A stretch of 20,902 bases of DNA from Spirogloea muscicola (Eukaryota; Streptophyta; Zygnematophyceae; Spirogloeales; Spirogloeaceae), in NCBI GenBank assembly GCA_009602725.1, contig WELB01000058.1:581361-602262 (forward strand). Direction: 5' to 3'. Positions 1 through 14,300 of the stretch are shown in pieces (position 1 is the stretch's first letter; the number at the start of each line of letters is the position of its first letter). Position numbers and translations under genes: made by a program. Under the pieces are notes generated by a model, which did no database searches, was not told where the DNA came from, and saw nothing but the letters and a program-made list of their open reading frames with translations.

Positions 1-2
1 GG

Positions 3-4415
<4,413 letters not shown>

Positions 4416-5390
4416 AAAGTGTCCATAGTTCGTACAGTGCAGTTTGTGACTAGTGCACCAGTTGGTGCGCACATGACATAGAGTTTCTTCCTGTATACTA
4501 ATGTATCCATCTCCATTCTTACTGCCCTAGTATGGGTGGTTTGACAATCTATTGACCACTAAAAATGATGAACGATTGCATATCACAACCAGGGCCTCCT
4601 TCAGGGTAAGCATATGCTAGTGGTGAGCACATAATCTGCTGCAGATGTTGGCTTCCTGTCAAAAGCTTTTGATCGAGTGCTTCTTGCGCTCGCCAACAAC
4701 GAGGTCAATCATATGCAGGATTGACTTTCCGATCCATGCATGGGTAACGAATGTGCAAACGACTGTCAAGCATGTACAGAGTGCTGTCAGAAAAGGCTTG
4801 CATGCTAATTGTTTTGAAATTTGAGGATGTGCGAGGGATTTGATGCATTGGTATAGTGGAAATCTCGCATAGGCTGCAGCGCCCAGCCGCTTTCACAACA
4901 GAGCTGTTGATGACTCTAATATGAAGTCAAGCATGTGGCAGCACTCTGACAGACTAAGCTTCCATCACAATGGCTCCAACTTTCGGCTTGGTAGTTGTGA
5001 CAATTCATCAGCAGATGGGAAAACGATATTAGGAGACTTAGAAGCGTATCAGGACAGGATTCACCGAAGCCTGGTTTATTTCGTTTTTAAACTTCTACGG
5101 AGAGGAATATTAGCAGAGGCAAGTTCTGCATATCGACCTCAGGTCTGCATTTGTCTGCAATTACATCAGACCTGCAGTCAAGTGCAGTTTGATGCAAGAC
5201 TACGCATTAACCAGATCCACAAATTTGACATGGCATGTAATTGTTCGTTTGAGATATGATTGATATGCTTACAATAAGCTGTACTGATGATGTTCTGGAA
5301 CAACAGCACTGCCAATGATGACCATGTTACAATCGCCATATACATCAGTACATGAGGCTGCAGACAATGTCTGTTGCCAAGCACTGTAGT
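4416..5390. other. Convergent intergenic region, probable 3' UTRs of both genes
   Basis: This 975-nt stretch lies between the ClpX TGA (4413-4415, plus) and the ACC TGA (5391-5393, minus). I read both strands for ACC tail exons and other genes and found no recognisable domain. The longest open frame (4921-5259, plus, 112 codons) has no family resemblance. A small hairpin (GCACC 4455-4459, GGTGC 4464-4468) sits 40 nt after the ClpX stop. TGTAA, the chlorophyte poly(A) signal, first occurs on the plus strand at 5236-5240, and on the minus strand at 5331-5327, 5273-5269 and 5165-5161. The two transcripts may therefore overlap antisense if ClpX uses the distant site. Confidence 0.6.
5327..5331 (-). 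terminator. Candidate TGTAA polyadenylation signal for ACC
   Basis: On the minus strand TGTAA occurs 60 nt after the ACC stop codon, with a second copy at 5273-5269. TGTAA is the known poly(A) signal of chlorophyte algae, usually 10-20 nt before cleavage. The pentamer is common by chance, so its use here is inference. Confidence 0.3.
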
Positions 5391-8300
5391 TCACGGGCTT
5401 GAAGATTGCAAGTCATTGGAATCAGCAAGCCGCTGCTTGAGGTGCTTGTAGAAGAATGATCGACAAATTCTCCATGGAACTATCTTCTGGATGGCCCCCT
5501 TGGCCAACATCCGTTCAGGTGTGTCGTGGAGGTCTGCAAATTTGAGGGCAACCTGCAAAGGCGAGATACCACAGGTATGCAAGGTATCAACATGGAGCAC
5601 AGATTCACAGATAAACGAAGAATTTGAATGTGACTAAGAATACTTGACGTAATATCAAAGCTAAGAGATAGGCAAGGGCAGCGCCGTCTTCCTTGCATCT
5701 AGAAGTCAATGCAGGACAGAAGGCACTTGTGCAAAGCGAGAGAGTTGCAGCACTGCTGTTTTCTGTGCTGGAGTTCGACATCTAGCATATATGACGAACT
5801 TTGAGTTGGCATTCCTCACCTGCTGATAGATCGGCAGCAAAGTCCTCTCCCGGTCTTCAATGAGGTGAGACACATCCTCTTGCTGAGACGACTCCTGCTT
5901 GCTATCAAGCTGCGCTTCCTTGTGCTTCAGAGCAATCAAGGTGGGGTCGAGTCGATGCATGGTCTTGATGAGTTCAGCTCTTCGGAATTTGATCTCCACC
6001 ATTCCTTCAGGCTCCAGCACGCCACCTCGAGCAGACTGCTCATGGGTGCAAGCAACCACCAGACTTGTCATGCACGGAGAGCTGCTGTCTGTTCACCTGT
6101 TCTCCTGGCATGCATCAAGACCACTCATATGCAACTTGAGTGCGGCATTGCTTTAGCTATGGCTTGCTTTCGTTCACCTCGTCTGCAAACATCTCAATCT
6201 TGGAAGGATTGATCTTGCTGTCAAGGACCACCCAGGCTCCTCCACGAAGTTCTCCGGTTTTGGGAATGTACACAATAACCGGCTGGCTGTACGTCCTCAG
6301 TACCTCCACTATTTGGGAGCCGGCCTGCACGAAAACGAATTTCATGGAAGCCCACTTGTGTCTGTCATGCAAGCTGTAAATCAGCAGAGAGTCTAGAGCT
6401 CCTTGCTCAGGAATGATCAGGAATGACTATGCTACGTAGCGATTGACCGTGATGGGTAGCTCAGGCTGGTTAGCATTGACCTGGAGGATGCCCTCAAGGA
6501 GGTCCTGCTGCCCTCCAGAGAACCCTCGCCAGTTTGCGAGTACGAAGAGGGGCAGGCCCTCCCTCTGGAAGTCACGCATGGCCTGCGCAGTCTTGAGTGC
6601 AGAGTCGGGGAACCACACTTGGCCGGCTCTCTGAATCACCCGCTCGTGCGTATCTGGCTGGCCTGGATCTGCGATGATTGTCTGAAACCAGGCAGAGGTG
6701 CAGAAAGGGCAGGAGTTGCTGTTATCATGCATGTTCATAAGGTGCCTTGCCTCTTCATTTATAAACTCTTGCAAGAGAAAGCCTCACTAAGCAGATTGAA
6801 GGCAATCAGTAGACTGCAGTCGGATCAGAAAAGTGATCGTCTGCAGAGAATTAGAGCATTTACAGTAGAGCATGACGTGATCAGTAAGCGTGAAGGGCCT
6901 GCTATTTGCACACCTGGCTCACAGTGGCAGTTTCGACCGCGACGACGGCTAGCGGGATGCCGCCCAGCCGGGCCCTCCCGGTGATGACGGTCTGAGCCCA
7001 GTCAGTGTGGCTCTGGGTGAAGCTGCCTCGGTCGAAGATGCCGCCAGCCCACACGCCGTCTGCGCCCACTTCGCCTTCAATGGCCGCCAGTGGCTTGCAG
7101 GAGGTGGTCGGCGTGTACGCGACGGGTCGGTCGCTGGGGTCTGTGCTTGGCAGGACTGGTAGCGGGCCTCCAGTCCTGGCGGGCACGTAGCTGAGCCACC
7201 GCAGGATGGCCAGCACACCCTCAAAGTCGTCTGCCACGGTCTGCAGTAGAAGAAGACAACGATGAAGATGGACTGAAACAGAGCTTAAGAATATACATTA
7301 GAAATCACTAGATTAGAATGCGTTGTACTATAATCCTCAACGTAGCCTTTGTTCTTTATGAATGACAGTAGTCATTCTTGCAGACAATTCAGCAAGACAG
7401 TCAAAAATCTAGTCAAGAGCCATGGGCTCAAGAAGCAGACCACCTATGAGAACACACTACTTGCATAAGCAATCTGCTTTACTATACTGAGCACTGCTTT
7501 ACTGATTCACATGCCAGAGCTTGCCTGATGAGTGACGCCGCTGGCAGTCATTATGCGGGGGCCTCCCAGCTGCAGGTGGGAGCTGTACACTTCCTTGCCC
7601 AGGAGCTTGTTCAGAGCCGCGTAGCCTGTGAGGATGATGGGCTGGTCCACACGCTGTACAACACTCATGCAATGTCAACTATGGGGCAGATCTCTTTGAC
7701 TGTCAATTGCTTGAGGTGCACAAGTCATCTGCAGCTCTGCAAAGCGATGCAAGTGTGCCTACTTGCAAGAAAGCCTAACTGCCATCACCTGGATGCATCG
7801 GACACCAAGGCGAGCCAAGTAGGCGCCTATGCCAACCGTTCGTCCGCTCACCAATGTGAGTGTGCAAGGGAGCTCACTGGTTCACATCAATGGCGAGATT
7901 GACGACTTGGTCAGGTTGCAGTCTTAGCTTGAAGCTCTGCCAACTGAGCTATACACCTGTTTAGTGATTACAGAAACTCCTCGAAAATCATGTCAAGTTT
8001 CAGTATGATGAGCCTTGATTAGATTCCTTGACACTGTCAATGCGTTGCTCTGATCTGCCTCTGCAAATTTGAACGGTCAGATGCCTTCAGCAACAACCTG
8101 TAGGCCTTGGCAAAGGCGCTGGCGATTGCGCCACTACCAGAGAGGTTCTCCACACCCAGCCCATCCTCCTCGCCAATGATATCACTAATTTTCCACCTCA
8201 CTTGGCCCGACGTCAAAGTTAGCTTCTCAGCTAGCACAGACTTCCCAACCCTGCTTCCAGACACAAGCACAGCCGAGCGCTGATGAGCATACTGTCAGAA

Positions 8301-11300
8301 CGTATCGTGCCAGAGCCAGCAACCAAAACCCTCGCATGTGGTGAACATCAGTGAATTACACACTTTAAGCAATTGTCTTGGCTAAGTTTTACCATTCATC
8401 CGGAGGATGGTACTGATCATAGAAGAGAGGTTGAGAGAGGGATGAACAAGTGTTTGACAGGAAGGGTGAGTCCAAAGGGTATGGAGCATAGCTAGAAGAC
8501 GACTTGAGAAAAAGAGGGTGGGACGAGGCAGGACAAGGGGACACAACCGTGGACAAGCGAAGGCGTGTAGAGAAGCTGGAGAGCTGCGTGTGCTGCTTCA
8601 AGAGCGAAGCAGCACACGAATGATGATGGACACAATTACCTGCAGTAGTCTTTCTCATCAAGATAGAGGTACTGGAAGCCAGAGTTAGGATTCTCGGGGT
8701 CCGCCCACTCGACTTTGAAGCAAGAGCGAACCTCCTCTGCCAGGCCGACACGGGCACCAGAATTCGCAGCAATATAAACCAGGGGGACGCCCTTGCGTCC
8801 AGCAAGCTCTGCCATTGCCTGTTGATCAATGCATATCACGCAAACAGACACTCCACATGCTTAGCGAGGTTAAGAAAGTCCCTTACAACTCATCAGTAGC
8901 ATCTTCTGATTGGTTTGCAAGAGTGAAAACAAACAACAACAAAAAACAAAGATGGACACGACCTGGAGAAGATGTCAGGCCACAAGTGCAGCTTGAATTT
9001 GAGCATTGGGAAAGTTGCTGTAATGCAGACTCCTAAGACTAGGTAGCAGCTCTAGAATTCAACGGGTCCTGCACCTGAAAGAAGGCATCCTCCATTGTAC
9101 CAAAGGCTCCCCATTTGTAGGTGATATCATTGGCAATCAGAAGAATCTCCCGCCCTTGGGGCGCGTCTGCTGTCCGCAGGAAGATGGACCAGCCCACCAT
9201 GCCGAGCTTGTTACATCCTGGGGACACTTTGATCTCCTCAAGATCTGAGCCCGACTTACCAGATTCAGTCATCACCAGCTCCGTAGCTGAGAAGGCGTCT
9301 GCTGCCGCCGGTAATGGAGTCATGGTCTTTTCGAAGGCAGCTTCAAATAGCTGCAGCCAGAGAGTATCGGCATCACACATCTTATTTAGCACTGAGCAGG
9401 CATATATTGCATGCATGTGTACATGTCTGAGCAGGATTGGCCAAAGTAGCACATTAGAGCAGCAACTTTACATGTTGTTGGTGCAAAGTGGACGGAAACG
9501 CCAAAGTTGGAGAGTTGCATTGTCTTAGAGATTACCGTGAGAAAGTCGTAACAATAGGTGGTCTTGGCACGCGATGCCAACACCCGCCGCTGCTCAAGTG
9601 GCCGTAGAAGTGGGTAGGGAGAGTCTAAGCGTTGCAAATGCATTGAGCTAGTCGACACATCAGACACCGAAGAGTACACAGCGCCCTCGCAGCCTGGACG
9701 TCCTGCCTCTCTGTAGATCTGCTACAGGAATTTGAAATTGGAGGTCTTCAAAAAGGTGGCATGCAAAATCTTCAGATGTGATCATCAGAAAACTACAACC
9801 AAGCTGGTGTCACATGACCCGCTAGACAAGAGATCCTATGGCCTCTGCATGCTGCACCAATACTAGAGTGGATGCTGTGCAGGTCCACGTTGTGTTGGAC
9901 AGCATGCTCAGAGTACCTCCACAACAGGAGAATGGCCACTGGGATTGAGGATCAGCACCCTCCAAGCACCGTCATTGCTACCTTCACTTTTCATCCTCAA
10001 TCGCAGCTCCACAACTTTCACCGATAGCCGTTGCAATCTGAGACGATGTAATGCTTCCAGTTCCTTGCCAAGCCCCTCCAGTTTGACAACCGTCTCAGCT
10101 GGCGCTGCCATTGACAAATCCATCAGAGAGTTGCGCATCTCAGGATTGAAATTTCAGAGGCATGATGGCCTCAGCCGCAGATAAAGTGGCTTTTGCATGC
10201 TATCAATTGTGACTAGGTGCTCGTGCGAGTCGCATTGGGAATTGCCACCTGCTTGATGACCCGCTGGCCAAAGTTGGACTGAGCGCAGCACGGAGATGAA
10301 GAGGTGGGCGTGCTCAGGGTGGCGTGCTAAGTGGTGAGACCGCATCTCCAACTCTTCCAAACCGCCCTGCATGAGATTTGAGTTAGGACCCGATTAGCAG
10401 CTACTACTTCGTGTCACTTACTATGTGCATTGAGAAAAATTCTGGTCGAACTTGCATGAGCGTGGAAGTGCTTGCCTGTATAGAAGTTGCAAGATGCTCC
10501 TGCAAGGTTCTCAGAGTGACTCCAGTCGTCTCTCCCGCCAAGGCAGCAGTAGTAGTGGCAGGATGCAGGCCCGTAGTACGATAATTTGGCAATGAGTCTG
10601 GAGGCCTTGCCACTGTGGACTGGTGCTGCTCAGTATCTGGTAAAAAGCTGTCGTCCGCTTTCATGATGCTACTTGCAGCAATAATTTCTCTTGGAGGCCT
10701 CACCAGGGCCCGGACAAAGGCCCTCTGCACCCTTGACGCCCTATCAACGACAAAATACATGTGCCACTGCAGGTCGCTGGAGCGCTCGTAATGGATGTCT
10801 TCAAATTGGCTGAGCTTGTCCTGTGAGAGAAAAGAGAAACCTGCACAATGCTCAGGCCAGGCCATCCTGCAACTACTTGTAAGATTGCTCAGACATGCCT
10901 AGCTTCAAGCAGGAAATGGAAGAAGAACAGTCGCATGAGCGATGGTGCCTACCAGCTCCAGGAGGTTAGCTAGAGGAGGCTCGACATGCCGAAGGAGCGG
11001 TTGTTCCATGTAGCGTTGCTCTGTGTCCGACCAGTGAAAGCAGTGCCGTAGTGGGGACTTGTGCCGCTGCTCTGATTGAGGCGAATGAGGAGCGTCACTG
11101 TCACAAATCTTCGTATCTGGAGTAACAGAGAACGACATTGGTCTTCCATCTTCGCTTTGCATGTAAGCTTGACGAGGGTCGGCTGCTGGTTGCAGCATAC
11201 AGCTGACCACTCCCACACCGGCCTGGTGGTGCAAGACAAAGCCACCTTGCCCTTCAAGCAGGCCAACCACCACTTCGGCGTCCTTGGCTTCACCCGATGC

Positions 11301-14300
11301 GCTCCTTAAGCTGCGAACCATCAAGATATTATATGATTGCAGCAGCACGATACTGTCTAAGCCGAGACTTGTAGTAGAGCTAGACTCGGTGAGCAGGAGC
11401 TGCCAGCAGCATAGGAAGTCCAACATCGGCCTGTTCTGTGCTTTGTCGAGCACATAGGAGGTGGTGCCATGCTAAAGTATGCCATAGAGGAGCACTGCTT
11501 GATATTAGTGTTCTACAGAAGGACAATACAGAAGGACAACAGCGCAAATATTGTTATCAGGTTACATTCCTCCTTATAAAAATCAGCTAGCTTCTCTAGC
11601 AATTGTACTAGCAAGCAGGCATTGGTCACAGTCATACTTAGCGAGGGGGCATGACGCAGGAAGATTTCCGGTGGCTGTAGGCAGCCTGGCGACCACGTGC
11701 AGGACGTTGCCATATCCAGATGGAACTCCTACAAAAGTGTGCTGCCTTGCAAAGTGTTGCTTACTATCCTTTGCCACCCTTTCTTTCAAGGGACCGTCTC
11801 CTTTCTCTGCCATTGGCTCCAGGTGCCTCAACACCCAATCGCCACATGCGACTACCAGAGCTTGTTTCACAGCAGCAGGAATGAGCTCTAGAGCAAGCAC
11901 CACCACCATGGCTCCCCACCTTTTCACTCCCCTGATCACCAGATGCAGAAGACAACTCTGTGTCATACTTAAGAGTCGCTTTAGTATGTGTCAAGGACCC
12001 CCAGGATGAAGAAGCACTCATGCGAACATGCCAATTGCTAATATTGGTCCCATCCATCAATGATTACATCAAGCCTCAGAAGCCTCTGTGACTGGCGCAT
12101 GCACGGATTTAGTAACCATCTGCTGAATTTAATATGCAAACTAGCACACGGCGCACATATACGACCTGCTTCTTGGGAATGTGGAGCCCTGCAACGTGTC
12201 TTCTAAAGGTAGAGGTGGATTCTCCTCCCAGAACTCCCAAGTAGCTATGAGAGAACTTTCATGCCATTGTACCACGATGGAGCCTGTCTCCAAGTACAAC
12301 TGCACGTATAATAGGATGAAATCATTGGTAAGCGTCAATCTCCTCATATCTGCACGAAATATGCACACATAAAGCACGCTGCAACCTGCACAGAACTAGG
12401 ATATCGCGACGTACAATGTGCAACCTCGTACTATTACTGTTGTTGGTGCCAATGACATTGCACTCCTGTTTCGTATTCGAAATCAAAGGATGTAAATTTT
12501 GCATGGCCGATGGCCGACCCCAGCGACAAGCACAATGTCGCAGCTGACCTCATATAGCCGTCGGACGTAGGCCTCTGTTGCAGCAGCTTGTACAATAGGC
12601 TCTTCATGTGCAATGAGGGTTGCAAGGACGTCGTCCACATGTCCTAGTGACGCGTCCATCAAAGACTCAATCTGCTCCTCCTTGCTCAGGTTGGTGATAA
12701 CAGTTGAAGTCCCAGAAGAGGAGTTGATGTCAAGGCTATCCAGGTCAGCAGCAGACAGCTTGCGTGTAATGACCCTTCTCAGCTTGTTGTGTTCACCAGC
12801 CTGAAGGAGCTGGTTAGCCTTCAGTGCTACCTGTGATACAGAACAGGCACGCTAGCCTAAGGAAGCCGAGGAGTTATTTTGCTGATATTGGTGACAATGC
12901 ATTTGAATATTGCAGCGACTTAGTAGCTGTAATCTGTTCACCAAGTTCGTAAATTATGCATATAGTGCACATGCGTGCTACAAGAAAGCTTCGGGCTGTG
13001 AGGCAGTTTAGTACCTCGATATATGCTGAACCTTGCATCACTGCCATGCGTTCAAGCTCGTTGCAGAAGGTGCCCGGTAGTGAAAATCTATCCAGAAGTG
13101 CAATGACCAACCTGTTCTTCAGTTTCAAAGCCTGCACACACTTCTCACGAGTCTGCTCATGTCACCATGCTGGGTTGTGCAAAGCTGACATACATCGAGA
13201 GGCCTCATCTCAGCCCTGTTCACTGGATTATATTGGAGGCCATTCGTGGCCACCTCTTCGGTCTTAGCACTGTTAGCTAGATGAGCAGGAGCCTTGCCTG
13301 ATGAGAAAGCATGATAGCGAGTACGTTGCTCAAAGCCTCCTTGTGCTCCCTTCGAAGGCTCTCGATAATCTCAGCCTGCAGTCACAGCAAGCACGAATTG
13401 TTAAAATTTTCTTTAAGAGCTGGTCCATGTCATACAGGAAAATGAAGGCGCGTAGCTTCAGATCTTTACCTCGTCCTTAATCAAACTGAAAGGTTCTTCA
13501 ACGGACAAGTACTCGACAAGAAGTTGCTGAATGAACGAGGTCTTGAATTGCGATCCCCCGCTCTCATGAAGGCCCACAAGCTCCAGCAAGGGAGCAAGCA
13601 GTGATTCTTGAACTGCCCTGTCCTTATCGGGCAGGTCATCGAGCGAGTCCTGCATGACAATCAGACATGCGAGGTTTGACGTCCTGACAAATATTGACCA
13701 TGTTCTGACTTGGCTGCAAGTCGGTGCTCACAAGTCACTGTGGGGTGGATACTTGCATGCACTTCGTGTGTGGTGCCCCTGCTGATCAGGAGGTGCATGC
13801 CTCTTTCGTAATTAAGAGCAGCCATTGCAAGTTTCAGCATCAGCTCAAGAGCATCGAGACCTGACCTGCATCAAATTCTTTAAGATGCAAGCAGGAAAAA
13901 GGCCGTCTTTGGCTGCTGCTCCGCTTGTGCCTTCCAGCTGCAAGCAATCAATGGCTCCAAATGAGATAGGATTGGTAATTGAGGTCAGTAAAGCTCTGTT
14001 ACTCGCTTGTAGGCCGAAGAGATGCATGCGTGATACAAGTGGCCTGCAGCCTTGAAGTATACTGTACATGGAGTCACAAGAGACGGGATGAGCATCACCT
14101 TGTCTCTGAGCTGTTTGGGTAATTGGTTGCAGTGAACAGCAAAGCTTTCCTCCCATTGGAGGCTCGCAAGTTGATCATCTTCCAGGGACACTTGCAGATC
14201 AGCCACGATCTAGGTGCACATACAACAGGTGAGTAACATGTCACTTCCAGGGTGGTGTGTATGATAAGTTTGGCAAGCGCCTCCTTTGTGAATAACCCTG

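Larger units (their letters stand above)
5391..9718 (-). other. ACC carboxyltransferase (CT) domain, exons 32-42
   Basis: Residues from about 1613 to the end. The domain transfers the carboxyl group from biotin to acetyl-CoA. Motifs in order: KTTYCYDF (exon 32), LGMVGWSIF and [14 protein letters not shown] (exon 33), [14 protein letters not shown] (about 1783-1795), [18 protein letters not shown] (exon 35), [15 protein letters not shown] (exon 36), [16 protein letters not shown] (exon 37), [19 protein letters not shown] (exon 38), [13 protein letters not shown] (2105-2117) and [13 protein letters not shown] (exon 40). Both crotonase-like halves appear intact. The protein stops 53 codons into exon 42, just after [13 protein letters not shown]. 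Confidence 0.94.
9917..14209 (-). other. ACC central (non-catalytic) domain, exons 20-31
   Basis: Eukaryote-specific scaffold between the carrier and CT. Recognisable blocks are [15 protein letters not shown] (exon 20), [12 protein letters not shown] (exon 22), [16 protein letters not shown] (exon 24), [11 protein letters not shown] (exon 26), KRWGAMVVV (exon 27), [15 protein letters not shown] (exon 28), [12 protein letters not shown] (exon 29) and [19 protein letters not shown] (exon 31). It is the most diverged part. An insertion of about 40 residues rich in Ser, Asp and His (about 1299-1341) occurs in exon 28. The 27/28 join (donor TAA|GTATGA, acceptor at 11310) and the 30/31 join (acceptor at 10104) were chosen by frame and splice strength. 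Confidence 0.82.

Noticed and set aside
4921-5259. 112-codon plus-strand open frame in the intergenic region
   Set aside because: No recognisable domain, composition unlike the neighbouring genes, and it lies within the probable overlapping 3' UTRs. Length alone is not enough.
10154-10248. Continuation of ACC exon 30 to the stop at 10154
   Set aside because: Conserved central-domain sequence resumes in exon 31. The CAG|GTGGCA donor at 10249 and GGCAG acceptor before 10104 restore frame and homology.
13653-13865. Partly open minus-strand segment (13855-13760) considered as an extra ACC exon
   Set aside because: Plant ACC joins NLMQ directly to DSLDD-like sequence across this interval, and an in-frame TGA follows shortly after the exon 21 donor.
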